Assembly (NCBI RefSeq): GCF_004402405.1
Contig: NZ_SOFE01000023.1
Coordinates: 171,875 to 235,874 of the forward strand
Source: Cryobacterium levicorallinum
Lineage (GTDB): Bacteria > Actinomycetota > Actinomycetes > Actinomycetales > Microbacteriaceae
Direction: 5' to 3'
DNA length: 64,000 bases
Each line of letters opens with the position of its first letter. Within the stretch, counting starts at the first letter, position 1. The position numbers and the translations under genes were made by a program. The notes under the pieces are model-generated. The model made no database searches and was not told the DNA's origin. It worked only from the letters and a program-made list of their open reading frames with translations. Below are positions 16,906-26,024 of the stretch, in pieces.

Positions 16906-18844
16906 GGCTGCCTTCCAGGACGGGCCCGTCCAGTGCGTCCTCGAGCTGGATAGCGGCGTCGCCGGCTAGGGTGAGGTCGTGGCGGTGGCCCTCGACGCCG
17001 TGCCCGGCAGCCCCGTGACCTTCAACGACGTGGTCTGGCACAATGGTGACGGTGCCATTGTTGCCGTCCACGCGCAGCCACTGACCGGTCGTGATCTGCG
17101 CCGAGGCGGTGCCGGTTCCTGTCACAGCGGGCATGCCGTATTCCCGGCAGACGATGGCCGCGTGGCTCATCATGCCGCCGATGTCGGTGACCGTGGCGCG
17201 AATCTTGCCGAAGATCGGTCCCCACGACGGTGCCGTGACGGGAGCGACGAGGATGTCGCCCTCCCGCACCTCGGAGAGTTGGTCTGAGCTGCTGATGACC
17301 CGGGCCGGGCCTTCGGCCACGCCGCTCGAGGCCGCCATGCCGCGAAACTCTCCTTCCGGTGCGTCGGAGTCGCCGAGCCAATTCTTGATCTGGTCACTCG
17401 TGATGCCCCAGAGCATGAGGGTGAAGGGTTCGGTGATCACGGCCGGCGGGGTGTTGAGGGCCGGCTGCGGTCGCTGCTGCTGCAGGGCGTCCACGATCGC
17501 GCGGCGGCGTTCGACCTCTCCGGGCCAGTAGTCGGGGCCGATCGCGGGGGCGCCAACCGCCCAGCCGGTGACGTAGTCGAAGAGAGCTTCGCGCACCTCG
17601 TCGCGGCGCAGGAAGAACATGCCGTCGGCATCCGCCCAGAAGCCCTGCTGCTGGAGCATGGCCGAGAGTTCGCGGGCCTTGCGCCAGAAGACGCCCATGG
17701 TCCAGTGTTCGATGTAGAAGTTGTGGTTCTCCACGTAGGGGTAGACCTGGCGGGCGAGACCGAGCTTGCCCTCGAAAGCGGCGAGCTGCTCGGGGCTGAG
17801 CAGCTCCGAGTACTCCTCGGTGATGCGGTCGCGTTCGGCCACGAGTTCGGCGACCGGGCGGTCGATGGTCTGGCCGGACTGCAGGCGCCCGATGTAGTCG
17901 CGGATATAGCCGAGCGGCAGCTCGAGGTGGTCCATCCAGTACTTGTCGTGCGCGTAGAAGCCGTTGCCGACCGTGAAGTTGAACCACGGGTCCTTCGCCT
18001 CGTTCCAGGCAACGATCCACTCGCTGCCTGCGGATGCCGCTGCGAGGCCCGCGAGGGTAGCCTCCGGGTTCTCCGTGTCACCAAACAGGCCGGTCAGGCC
18101 CAGTTCGATCGCGAGCTTGGCAAGCTTCTTGAGCTCGTCGTCGGGCCGGAACAACTCCATGTCGACGCCCTGCACCATCTTCGCGACGGCCTGGTCGGGA
18201 ATTCCGGGGAACACCTCCTTGCAGAAGCTGAAGAAGTCGAGGTAGGCGACGTAGCCGAGGTTGAGGAACTCGAAGTGGTACTGCCAGGCGCGGTAGGTGA
18301 GCGCGATGAGCTCGTCGTAGCGGGCGAGCAGGTCGTTGTTCGGCCCGGTGCCCTTGCCGCTCGTGACGTCGTTGATATCGACCTGGTCGGGAAGCGCCTC
18401 GAAGGAGAGGGCGCCAAGCTCGTCGATGGTGCCGCGGATCTTGCCCTGCCACTGCTCGAGCAGGGTCTCCCAGTTCTGAAAATAGTGGCCGGCGCGTGCC
18501 ATAAACTCGGGCACGCGCGGAGCGATCTCGGCTTCGGGAACGCCGACCGGCGACATGAAAACGTAGCCGTTGTGGATGCGGAATTCGATGCCGTTGGCCG
18601 GCGGAATGAGTAGGTGGCGGGTGTTGTACTGGCCGAGGCACGACACGGCGAACTCGAAGCCAATGGTCTCGAAGGGCTTGGTCACTGTCGGCCAGTGCTG
18701 GCTGTCGCAGAACCAGAATTTGCCCTCCTCGACCTCGCGGCGGTTCTCCTGGAAGACCAGGTTGTAGGCGTACAGGTCTTTCCAGCCCTCGGCGCCGACG
18801 GCCGGGGCCTGGTCGTAGGGGCTGGGAAATGACTTCTCTGTCAT
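16898..18844 (-). CDS. Phenol kinase subunit with PEP-synthase mobile domain
   Basis: The 648-residue protein has a long N-terminal part resembling the phenylphosphate-synthase/PEP-utilising family. Its C-terminal swivelling domain carries the phosphohistidine motif GGMMSHAAIV (His about 559), followed by CREYGMPAVTGTG. It pairs with the ATP-grasp subunit encoded upstream, so together they rebuild a split PEP-synthase-like enzyme. That matches CreHI, which phosphorylates 4-cresol with ATP as the first step. I cannot say from memory which letter belongs to which half. The ATG at 18844 gives MTEKSFPSPYD; the long open frame further upstream overlaps the partner gene antisense-free but out of frame and is not coding. 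Confidence 0.85.
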   Translation of the reverse strand: MTEKSFPSPYDQAPAVGAEGWKDLYAYNLVFQENRREVEEGKFWFCDSQHWPTVTKPFETIGFEFAVSCLGQYNTRHLLIPPANGIEFRIHNGYVFMSPVGVPEAEIAPRVPEFMARAGHYFQNWETLLEQWQGKIRGTIDELGALSFEALPDQVDINDVTSGKGTGPNNDLLARYDELIALTYRAWQYHFEFLNLGYVAYLDFFSFCKEVFPGIPDQAVAKMVQGVDMELFRPDDELKKLAKLAIELGLTGLFGDTENPEATLAGLAAASAGSEWIVAWNEAKDPWFNFTVGNGFYAHDKYWMDHLELPLGYIRDYIGRLQSGQTIDRPVAELVAERDRITEEYSELLSPEQLAAFEGKLGLARQVYPYVENHNFYIEHWTMGVFWRKARELSAMLQQQGFWADADGMFFLRRDEVREALFDYVTGWAVGAPAIGPDYWPGEVERRRAIVDALQQQRPQPALNTPPAVITEPFTLMLWGITSDQIKNWLGDSDAPEGEFRGMAASSGVAEGPARVISSSDQLSEVREGDILVAPVTAPSWGPIFGKIRATVTDIGGMMSHAAIVCREYGMPAVTGTGTASAQITTGQWLRVDGNNGTVTIVPDHVVEGHGAAGHGVEGHRHDLTLAGDAAIQLEDALDGPVLEGSHA

Positions 18845-18939
18845 TGGTAAACCATTCTCGAAGTGGTGCACGGGGTAGGCGGAGATAGAGCGGGCAAGCG
18901 GATGGCGCGGGTCGAATGCGAGGCAGCGGGTGGTGCGGG

Positions 18940-20049
18940 TCAGGCCTTGCCGGCCTGCACCAGCAGGGACCGGGTGATGCTCTCGATACCGAAGCCGGTG
19001 GCCGGGGTGGCGGGGGCAGCATCCGCTCGCGCAGCTGAACTGCCGGAGGAGTGCACGGTCTCGGGCCGGGACTGCAGCAACAGCAGGTTGGCGCCCTCTG
19101 GCAGGTCTCGGTCGAGAGCCCACTCGATGTCCTGCGGGCACCTGAAGTGCTTCTCGGCCTTCTTGGCGATAGTCGCGATCGCGGTGATCTCGGTCTCGCT
19201 GATCGACAGCACGACTCGGCGCTCGGCAGAGACCTCGAGTTCGACCAGGCCCGCGTTGGCCGGGTCTGGCACGAGCTCGGCGTGTTTGCTGCCGACCGCT
19301 CGCTTGACGACCATGAGCATGATCTTGTCGACGGTGAGGTTGTCTGGAGTGACGAGGCCGGAAACGACGAGCTCGCCGAGTCCGTATGAGGACTCGATGA
19401 CGATCTTGGAGCGGTCGCCCGTGGTGGGATCCATGGTGATGGCCACGCCGGCGGCGCGGGCGTTGACCATCTTCTGCACGGCGACGGCCATGGACAGGCC
19501 CTCGTTGGGAATGTTGTTCCTGAGCCGGTAGGTGATCGCCCGAGAGGTGAACAGGGAGGCCCAGCAGCGGCGGATGTGCTCGGTCACGTCTTCGATACCG
19601 GTGAGCCAGAGGTAGGTGTCCTGCTGGCCGGCGAAGCTCGCGTCTGGCAGGTCTTCGGCGGTCGCCGACGAGCGCACGGCCACCGGCACCGGCTCGCTGA
19701 ACCGCTCCTGCAGCGAGTGATATGCGGCCACGAACTCGGCGCGCACATCGCTGGGAACCGGGCGGCTCTCGATCTCGAAGCGCAGCTGGGCGGAGACCCG
19801 GTCGACCTCGGCCACATCGTCGGAGTCGAGGCCCGCGAGCAGGACGTGGATGTCGTCCTCGATGCCGGCGGCGGCGATGAAAGCGTCGTAGGAGGCGGTT
19901 GTGATGGCGAATCCGGGCGGCACCGGCATCCCGGCCTGGGTGAGGGCGACGAGCGAGGCACACTTGCCGCCGAGCAGCTCGTGGCTCGGGGTGCCGCTGC
20001 CGTCAGAATTGGCGCCGTCGAAGAATTGGATGTAGGGCGTGGTGGTCAC
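18940..20049 (-). CDS. Phenol kinase subunit with ATP-grasp (PPDK N-terminal) domain
   Basis: This 369-residue protein matches the pyruvate-phosphate-dikinase ATP/PEP-binding domain. It has an N-terminal LLGGKCASLVALTQAGMPVP, the RSSATAEDLPDASFAGQQDT segment, and QKMVNARAAGVAIT. It lacks the mobile phosphohistidine domain, which is on the next gene 95 bp downstream. The likely role is to take the beta phosphate of ATP and load the partner's histidine for transfer to the phenol hydroxyl. The GTG at 20049 overlaps the P450 stop by four bases (GTGA), so the frame beyond 20049 belongs to the P450 gene. Confidence 0.85.
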   Translation of the reverse strand: MTTTPYIQFFDGANSDGSGTPSHELLGGKCASLVALTQAGMPVPPGFAITTASYDAFIAAAGIEDDIHVLLAGLDSDDVAEVDRVSAQLRFEIESRPVPSDVRAEFVAAYHSLQERFSEPVPVAVRSSATAEDLPDASFAGQQDTYLWLTGIEDVTEHIRRCWASLFTSRAITYRLRNNIPNEGLSMAVAVQKMVNARAAGVAITMDPTTGDRSKIVIESSYGLGELVVSGLVTPDNLTVDKIMLMVVKRAVGSKHAELVPDPANAGLVELEVSAERRVVLSISETEITAIATIAKKAEKHFRCPQDIEWALDRDLPEGANLLLLQSRPETVHSSGSSAARADAAPATPATGFGIESITRSLLVQAGKA

Positions 20050-21425
20050 TTCTGGTCTCCCCAGGTAACGGGCACCGAGGTGGGCGCCCTGAACGACAGA
20101 TTGTCTCCGAACACGATCGTGTCGGCGTCGATCAGGCGCAGCCCGGGGGCGGCCTTGAGGGTTTCTTCGACGACGATCTTGTCCTGCATTTTTGCGAGCA
20201 TGTTGCCGAGGCAGTAGTGGATGCCGAACCCGAACGACAGGTGGTTGCGGGCGTTGACCCGATTGATGTCGAAGGTTTCCGGTTCCTCGAAGGTGCCGGG
20301 GTCGCGGTTGGCCGAGCCCATCAGCAGCAGGATGTTCGAGCCGGCCGGGATGGCGACGCCGCCGATCTCGGTGTCGACAATGGCCTTGCGGCGCCACCCG
20401 ACGATGCTCGGCGAGAAGCGCAGAGTTTCATCGATCGCGGCCGGGATGCGGCTCGGGTCGTCGATCAGTTTCTGCCACTCTGCAGGATGGGTGAGCAGTT
20501 CGCGAATGGTGTTGGAGATGAGCGTCGTGGTGGTCTCGTGGCCGGCGAAGAGCAGGCTATAACAGACTGAGGCGATCTCATGGTCGGAGATCTCTGGCCC
20601 GGCGGCCTGTGCCTGCACGAGGTCGAAGACCAGGTTGTCGCCGTTCTCGCCGGCCGCCAGTTGGTCGTGGGCGTCCGAGACGAGGCGCAGACACTCGGTC
20701 CAGTAGTCCACGAGGTTGTGGGCGTGGGGGATTTGTTCCTCGTCGCTGAGGTCCCCCCAGGTCATCACCGCGCGGGAGTCCGACCATTTCTTGTAGGTCG
20801 AGACCATTTCCGGGCCGACGCCGAGCAGGCCGAGGATGGTGATCGTGGGGATGTCAACCGCGACATCTGTCAGAAAGTCGCCGCGGGCATCCGCGTGGGC
20901 GAGCATCTGCTGCAGCAGCCGCGCGGTGTTCTCGCGAATGGTCGGTTCGAGCTTCTTGTAGCGGCGCGGGGTGAATTCTTTCTGCACGATGGCGCGCATG
21001 CGGGTGTGTTCCGGGGGAATGCGGGCGGATAGTCCCGAGTAGGCCGTGAAGCCACCGTCGTTCATAATTTTCGTGGCGGCAGCGCCGCGGGCCCGCACCG
21101 GGGCCTGGGCGTTCTCGCTGCTGAAGACCTGCCAATTGTCGAACGTCGCCTTAATGTCGTCGTAGCGGGAGACGACGAAGTAGCCGAGCTGCTCGTCAAA
21201 CATGACTGGCGCGTTCTCGCGCAGGGCGGTATAAGAGGGGAACGGATCGGCCATAGCGAACGGGGCGTAGCCGTGGTGTGCCGTCGATGCGGGGGCCGGG
21301 GATGCGGGGGCCGGGGATGCGGGGCCGTGGGCTACGGGGCATCCGCTCGCCAGTTGTACCGGTGGCGCGGGGGTGGTGTCTCGCGAAGTTTCGGCGGGTT
21401 GAGTGGCAACGGGTTGAGCGATCAT
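20046..21425 (-). CDS. creJ: Cytochrome P450 of the 4-cresol pathway
   Basis: The 459-residue class I bacterial P450 has the I-helix oxygen-activation motif AGHETTTT (about 292), the K-helix ETLR (about 335) and the haem loop FGFGIHYCLG with its Cys thiolate (about 403). Residues 1-50 form an unusual Ala/Pro/Ser-rich extension with a PASPAPASPAPAS repeat before the normal P450 start. In the known pathway CreJ acts only on the phosphorylated alkylphenol and oxidises the methyl group stepwise. It is the first structural gene of the operon, 108 bp downstream of the IclR gene on the same strand. Confidence 0.88.
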   Translation of the reverse strand: MIAQPVATQPAETSRDTTPAPPVQLASGCPVAHGPASPAPASPAPASTAHHGYAPFAMADPFPSYTALRENAPVMFDEQLGYFVVSRYDDIKATFDNWQVFSSENAQAPVRARGAAATKIMNDGGFTAYSGLSARIPPEHTRMRAIVQKEFTPRRYKKLEPTIRENTARLLQQMLAHADARGDFLTDVAVDIPTITILGLLGVGPEMVSTYKKWSDSRAVMTWGDLSDEEQIPHAHNLVDYWTECLRLVSDAHDQLAAGENGDNLVFDLVQAQAAGPEISDHEIASVCYSLLFAGHETTTTLISNTIRELLTHPAEWQKLIDDPSRIPAAIDETLRFSPSIVGWRRKAIVDTEIGGVAIPAGSNILLLMGSANRDPGTFEEPETFDINRVNARNHLSFGFGIHYCLGNMLAKMQDKIVVEETLKAAPGLRLIDADTIVFGDNLSFRAPTSVPVTWGDQK

Positions 21426-21533
21426 GAAGGCTCCTTCATCTGCGTCCTCGCCTCTGAGGTCTCGCGAGGTCTATCTAAGGCTGTCCGATTGGCCGGTGGT
21501 GCCTACTGTCCCACTGGGCGGAAGTGTCTTGGT

Positions 21534-22325
21534 TTAGGTTGAAGCATTCCGCGCGGGAGACGGATTGGCCGGCAGGTGTGCAATGCCGCCCTGCAGGCGT
21601 TGCGCGGTGCCCAGGAGGGCGGGGAGATAGCGTTCGAGCTGGTGCATGCGGCTGATCGGTAGCACGATGCCGAGTCCGCCGAAGATGCAGCCGGCGGACT
21701 GGAAAACGGGCACCGCGAGCGAACAGGAGCCGAGCTGCACTTCTTCGGAGGCGAGCGAGAATCCGCGTGCGTGGATCCGGCCCAACTCGCGATGCAGCTC
21801 GGCGGTGTCGGTCATGGTCCGCGCGGTGCGAGCGGCGAGCGGCCTGTCGAGGACGGCGCCCTGCACCCAGTCTTCCTCGAACGCGAGGATCGCCCGGCCC
21901 ACGGCCGTGGCGTGCAGTGGCAGCCGCCCGCCGACGCGGCTGGCCTGCGGCACGCGCCGGCTGCCGTAGACCCGGTCGATGTACAGCACTTCGGAGCCGT
22001 CCCGAATGGCGAAGTGCACGGTCTCTTGGGTGAGCCCGAAGAGGTCCTGGAGATACGGACGGGCCACGTCGCGCAGCTTGCGGCCGGCATGCTGGCCGAG
22101 TTCCCAGAGGCGCAGGCCGATCTGGTAGCGGCCTTGCGCATCGCGCTGCACCGCACCCCATGCTTCGAGTTCGCCGAGCAGCCGGTGGGCGGTGCTTTGC
22201 GGTAGCCCGCTCGCCCGACTGATATCGGAGAGGCTGCGAGCGGCGGGGCTGGCCTCGAAGGACGCCAGAATCATCAATACCCTGCTCGTGACCGACTGGC
22301 CCGGAGCCGTTAAGTGACCTGCCAC
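21534..22325 (-). CDS. creR: IclR-family regulator of the cre-type operon
   Basis: This 263-residue protein has an N-terminal winged helix-turn-helix (LSDISRASGLPQSTAHRLLG, about 32-51) and a C-terminal IclR effector domain (VHFAIRDGSEVLYIDRV, GRLPLHATAVGRAIL). It precedes creJ on the same strand and is divergent from a second IclR gene, with a palindrome between them. IclR proteins commonly activate aromatic catabolism with the substrate or a pathway intermediate as ligand. Control of the cre genes is inferred from position. Confidence 0.8.
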   Translation of the reverse strand: MAGHLTAPGQSVTSRVLMILASFEASPAARSLSDISRASGLPQSTAHRLLGELEAWGAVQRDAQGRYQIGLRLWELGQHAGRKLRDVARPYLQDLFGLTQETVHFAIRDGSEVLYIDRVYGSRRVPQASRVGGRLPLHATAVGRAILAFEEDWVQGAVLDRPLAARTARTMTDTAELHRELGRIHARGFSLASEEVQLGSCSLAVPVFQSAGCIFGGLGIVLPISRMHQLERYLPALLGTAQRLQGGIAHLPANPSPARNAST

Positions 22326-22346
22326 TGCAGCCTCGGCTCACGGATC

Positions 22347-22368
22347 ATCTCCCGAAACGTCGGGAGAT
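22347..22368. promoter_or_regulatory. Candidate IclR operator between divergent regulators
   Basis: ATCTCCCGA (22347-22355) and TCGGGAGAT (22360-22368) form a perfect 9-bp inverted repeat with a four-base spacer. It lies in the 133-bp gap between the two divergent IclR genes, 21 bp from the minus-strand start. The position suits autoregulation or cross-regulation by either protein. Confidence 0.7.
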
Positions 22369-22458
22369 CCCTACTCTAGAGGTGTCGCCGACGCTTTCGT
22401 GACCCCTACCGCCCCGGCTGCCCGCCGGTCGCCCTCGTGCCACTAGCGTAAAGGGACA

Positions 22459-23271
22459 ATGTCTGGAAAACCGGCGCAGTCGAAGTCAGTCGCCGGTTCC
22501 GTCGCGCCCTCAGACGACGACCGCTCCGTGGCAGCCAGGCTGTTCGCGATCGTCGATGCGTTTACCACGCCGTCCGCTGTCGCCGCCCTCAGCCTCACCG
22601 CCATTGCGCTCCGGGCCGGTTTGCCGTTGTCGACGACTCACCGCCTCGTCGCCGAATGGGTGACCTGGGGCGGTTTGACCCGGCAGGACGACGGGCGTTA
22701 CGCGCTCGGAATGCGGCTATGGGAGGTCGGCGTGCAGACGCCGACCGCGCACAACCTGCGCACGATCGCGCTGCCCTACCTCGAGGATCTGTACGAGGCG
22801 TCCCACGAACACGTGCACCTCGCCATCCGGGACGGCCGGGACGCGCTCTACGTCGAGAAGCTGTCGGGCCATCACGCGGTCCGGGTGATCTCCCGGGTCG
22901 GCGGTCGCCTGCCGCTGCATTCCACCGGAGTGGGCCTAGTGCTGCTCGCCTACGCACCTACTGACGTCATCCTCGACTATCTCGCCTCCGACCTGCAGCG
23001 ATTCCTACCGCAAACCGTGACCGATCCCGCCTCGCTGCGCAGGCGACTCGCGGCGATACGACTCGAGGGTCTGGCCTCAATGAGCGAGGAGATGACGATC
23101 GGCTCGAGCTCGCTGGCCGCTCCGATTCGAGATCGAACCGGCCAGGTAGTAGCAGCGGTCTCCGTGGTGACAGGAACCGGTGATCGGTCGTCTCCCCACC
23201 ACGAGCACGCCGTTCGCCAAGCGGCGCGAGGCATCAGCCGCGCCTTTGGATATCGTCGCGCCTCATCCTGA
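22459..23271 (+). CDS. IclR-family regulator of the pob/pca genes
   Basis: The 270-residue protein has a helix-turn-helix region (LTAIALRAGLPLSTTHRLVA, about 48-67) and an effector domain (HLAIRDGRDALYVEKLSG, GRLPLHSTGVGLVLL). It is transcribed toward pobA with a 116-bp gap and diverges from the cre regulator. By analogy with PobR/PcaR-type IclR proteins it probably controls pobA-pcaF in response to 4-hydroxybenzoate, protocatechuate or beta-ketoadipate. Which ligand applies cannot be read from the sequence. Confidence 0.8.
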   Translation: MSGKPAQSKSVAGSVAPSDDDRSVAARLFAIVDAFTTPSAVAALSLTAIALRAGLPLSTTHRLVAEWVTWGGLTRQDDGRYALGMRLWEVGVQTPTAHNLRTIALPYLEDLYEASHEHVHLAIRDGRDALYVEKLSGHHAVRVISRVGGRLPLHSTGVGLVLLAYAPTDVILDYLASDLQRFLPQTVTDPASLRRRLAAIRLEGLASMSEEMTIGSSSLAAPIRDRTGQVVAAVSVVTGTGDRSSPHHEHAVRQAARGISRAFGYRRASS

Positions 23272-23387
23272 CCGGCACGGTCCAAAATCTCGGTAGATCA
23301 TCTTCCACTGAGTGAAAGTTTTTAACCCGGAATGGCGGCCTGTCCGCACACTGGTCATTCCACCTGTCATTGTCGCTAGGAGAGCCC

Positions 23388-24569
23388 GTGTCCTCAGAAA
23401 CCACACCCGTCGCCATTATCGGCGCCGGTCCCGCGGGCCTCCTGCTCAGCTGGGCACTGCGCGACGCTGGCATCTCTTCGATCGTGATCGAGAACCGCTC
23501 CCAGGATTACGTTCTCGGCCGCATCCGAGCCGGCGTGCTCGAGCAAGGCTCCGTCGAATACCTCACCAACCTCGGCTTAGGCGACCGCCTCAAAGCCGAG
23601 GGCATGGAGCACGAGGGCATCTATCTGCAATACGGCGGGGAGCGTCACAGGGTCGACTTTAACGATCTCATCGGCCGCACGGTCACCGTCTACGGTCAGC
23701 AGCAGGTGGTAAAGGACCTCGTCGCGGCCCACAGGGGCGCCGGGGCGACCGTCTACTACGAGGCGGCGGACGTCGCGGTGCACGACCTCGAGTCGGTGAC
23801 ACCGAGCGTCACCTTCATTCACGAGAGGGAGGAGCACACGATCACAGCCGATTTCGTCGTGGGCGCCGACGGATTCCACGGAATCTGCCGATCATCGATT
23901 CCGGCCGCGCGCATCACTCTCTTCGACCGCAGCTACCCGTTCGCCTGGCTCGGGATCCTGGCCGACGTCGCCCCTTCGACGGACGAGCTCATCTACGCCC
24001 TGCACGAGGACGGCTTCGCGATGCACTCGATGCGCTCGCACGCGGTCTCTCGCCTCTACCTGCAGGTCGATCCGGCCGATGACATCGCGAACTGGTCGGA
24101 CGAGCGCATCTGGGAGGCGCTCCATGTGCGCCTCGCCGTTCCGGGCTGGAGCCTCACCGAGGGCGCGATCACCGACAAGTCGATCACACCAATGCGCAGT
24201 TTCGTGGCCTCCACCCTCACTTACGGCAGCCTGTTCCTGGTCGGAGATGCTGGCCACATCGTGCCGCCCACCGGCGCCAAAGGGCTCAACTCCGCTATCT
24301 CAGACGTCACCCAGCTCGCCGCTGCGCTCACCGCGCACTACCGGAACGACGATTCCCTCCTCGGCCGCTACAGCGAGACCGCGCTCGCCCGCCAATGGCG
24401 CGTCCAGCAGTTCTCACGCTGGATGACCGACATGCTGCACCGCAGCCCAGGCGACCTGCAGTCCGACGCTTTCGACTATCGCAGCCAGGTCGGCCAGCTC
24501 GACTACGTCACCCACTCGCCGCTCGCGCAACGCATGCTGGCCGAGCAGTACACCGGCCTGCGGCTGTAG
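23388..24569 (+). CDS. pobA: 4-Hydroxybenzoate 3-monooxygenase
   Basis: This 393-residue flavoprotein is the usual length for p-hydroxybenzoate hydroxylase. It has the FAD motif GAGPAG near the N-terminus, the GRIRAGVLEQ substrate loop, a mid-protein VGADGFHG DG motif, and GDAGHIVPPTGAKGLN. It converts 4-hydroxybenzoate plus NAD(P)H and O2 to protocatechuate and so links the cre module to the pca module. The GTG at 23388 has AGGAG six bases upstream; a TTG at 23370 in the same frame is less likely. It is followed at 53 bp by pcaH. Confidence 0.93.
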   Translation: MSSETTPVAIIGAGPAGLLLSWALRDAGISSIVIENRSQDYVLGRIRAGVLEQGSVEYLTNLGLGDRLKAEGMEHEGIYLQYGGERHRVDFNDLIGRTVTVYGQQQVVKDLVAAHRGAGATVYYEAADVAVHDLESVTPSVTFIHEREEHTITADFVVGADGFHGICRSSIPAARITLFDRSYPFAWLGILADVAPSTDELIYALHEDGFAMHSMRSHAVSRLYLQVDPADDIANWSDERIWEALHVRLAVPGWSLTEGAITDKSITPMRSFVASTLTYGSLFLVGDAGHIVPPTGAKGLNSAISDVTQLAAALTAHYRNDDSLLGRYSETALARQWRVQQFSRWMTDMLHRSPGDLQSDAFDYRSQVGQLDYVTHSPLAQRMLAEQYTGLRL

Positions 24570-24622
24570 ACCGCGGGTCACTCCACACCCGCCTACTTAG
24601 ACCACCAGTGCAAGGAGAATCC

Positions 24623-25423
24623 GTGCCCTTCGAAAAACCCAGTGTCGTTCCCGGTCGTGAGACGCAGGGTGCCGTCAGCACCGAAATCCGCGATATCGAA
24701 GCGGATGCCGCCCGCCGCGTCCGGCAGGGCGGCGCGCCCGAGCTGCATCCCCGTCGCGACTACCCGCCGTATCGAAGTACTGTGCTGCGTCACCCCACCC
24801 ACGCGCTGGTGCGGGTCGACCCCGAGGAGGTCGAGCGTGTCTCGCCTGCCTTCGGACACACCGATGTCAACGAGTTGGAGAGTGATCTCACCATTCAGCA
24901 CGGGGGGGAGCCTCTCGGCGAACGTATGACCGTGAGTGGTCGGGTCCTCGACGGCGAGGGTCGCCCGGTGCGGCACCAGCTGGTCGAGCTCTGGCAGGCG
25001 AACGCCGGCGGACGGTACGTGCACAAGCGTGACCAGCATCCTGCCCCGCTCGATCCGAATTTCACCGGTGTCGGCCGTGTCATCACTGGTGACAACGGCG
25101 AGTACAAGTTCACGACCGTCAAGCCTGGCGCGTACCCGTGGAAGAATCACGTGAACGCCTGGCGGCCGGCGCACATCCACTTCTCGCTCTTCGGCAACGC
25201 GTTCACGCAACGGCTCGTCACCCAGATGTATTTTCCCGGTGATCCTCTGTTCGCCCTCGACCCGATCTACCAGTCTATCGCCGACCCGGCCGCCCGGGCC
25301 CGGCTGGTGGGAACCTACGACCACGATGTCAGTGTCTCGCAGTGGTCGCTCGGCTACCGCTGGGACATCGTGCTGACCGGCCCGGGAGCCACCTGGATGG
25401 AAGGCGAAGACGCCCATGACTGA
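24623..25423 (+). CDS. pcaH: Protocatechuate 3,4-dioxygenase beta subunit
   Basis: The 266-residue intradiol dioxygenase beta chain carries the catalytic non-haem iron site. The candidate ligands are the Tyr in GRYVHKRDQH, the Tyr of GAYPWKNH, and the histidines of RPAHIHFS, together with the conserved LVELWQANAGG and GEYKFTTVKPG strands. It cleaves protocatechuate to 3-carboxy-cis,cis-muconate with the alpha chain encoded next, which overlaps by eight bases. The start is the GTG at 24623 behind AAGGAG; the frame further upstream overlaps pobA and is not coding. Confidence 0.93.
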   Translation: MPFEKPSVVPGRETQGAVSTEIRDIEADAARRVRQGGAPELHPRRDYPPYRSTVLRHPTHALVRVDPEEVERVSPAFGHTDVNELESDLTIQHGGEPLGERMTVSGRVLDGEGRPVRHQLVELWQANAGGRYVHKRDQHPAPLDPNFTGVGRVITGDNGEYKFTTVKPGAYPWKNHVNAWRPAHIHFSLFGNAFTQRLVTQMYFPGDPLFALDPIYQSIADPAARARLVGTYDHDVSVSQWSLGYRWDIVLTGPGATWMEGEDAHD

Positions 25424-26024
25424 CCAGCTCCCCGCTGACACGCGTGTGCCCGCGAACGGCACGCTTGCGACCAAAACTTTCGTGCAGACGCCGTCGCAGA
25501 CCATCGGCCCGTTCTACGGCTACGCTCTGCCCTACGACCGGGGACCCGAGCTCGTGCCCGGACATCACCCGCAGGCGATCCGCCTGCACGGCACCGTCAC
25601 CGACGGTGCCGGCGAACCTGTCATCGACGCCCTGCTCGAAATCTGGCAGGCTGACGCTGAGGGCGCGATCAGTCGCGAGCTCGGCAGCCTCGACCGTGAC
25701 GGGTTCACGTTCACCGGTTTCGGCCGCGCCGCCACCACGATGGCCGGCCACTACACCTTCACCACCGTGAAGCCCGGGCCGGTAGCCGGCCACGCTCCGT
25801 ACGTGCTGGTCACCGTTTTCGCCCGCGGCCTCACCCGCCATCTCTTCACCCGGGTCTATTTCGCAGCGGATGCCGAGCTGCTCGCCATCGATACCGTGCT
25901 GGCCCAGGTGCCCGCCGATCGCCGCGCCACCCTCATCAGCGTGCAGGACGGACCAGCCTCGTACCGGTTCGACATCCCCCTACAGGGCGAGGGCGAAACC
26001 GTCTTCCTCGACTTCGATGCCTGA
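25416..26024 (+). CDS. pcaG: Protocatechuate 3,4-dioxygenase alpha subunit
   Basis: The 202-residue alpha chain has the PSQTIGPFYGYAL opening typical of PcaG, LLEIWQADAEG and the TFTTVKPGPV strand. It lacks the full iron-ligand set of the beta chain, as expected. It partners PcaH in the (alpha-beta) complex. Overlaps on both sides (eight bases with pcaH and eight with pcaB) indicate a coupled operon. Confidence 0.93.
   Translation: MTDQLPADTRVPANGTLATKTFVQTPSQTIGPFYGYALPYDRGPELVPGHHPQAIRLHGTVTDGAGEPVIDALLEIWQADAEGAISRELGSLDRDGFTFTGFGRAATTMAGHYTFTTVKPGPVAGHAPYVLVTVFARGLTRHLFTRVYFAADAELLAIDTVLAQVPADRRATLISVQDGPASYRFDIPLQGEGETVFLDFDA

Noticed and set aside
18845..19963. Upstream extension of the mobile-domain kinase frame (total 1,021 codons)
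   Set aside because: It is out of frame within the ATP-grasp subunit gene, is Arg/Gly-rich and lacks motifs. The ATG at 18844 starts the recognisable protein.
21293..21340. A short CRISPR-like or tandem array
   Set aside because: The 15-bp GGGGCCGGGGATGCG repeat is in frame in the P450 N-terminus and has no spacers.
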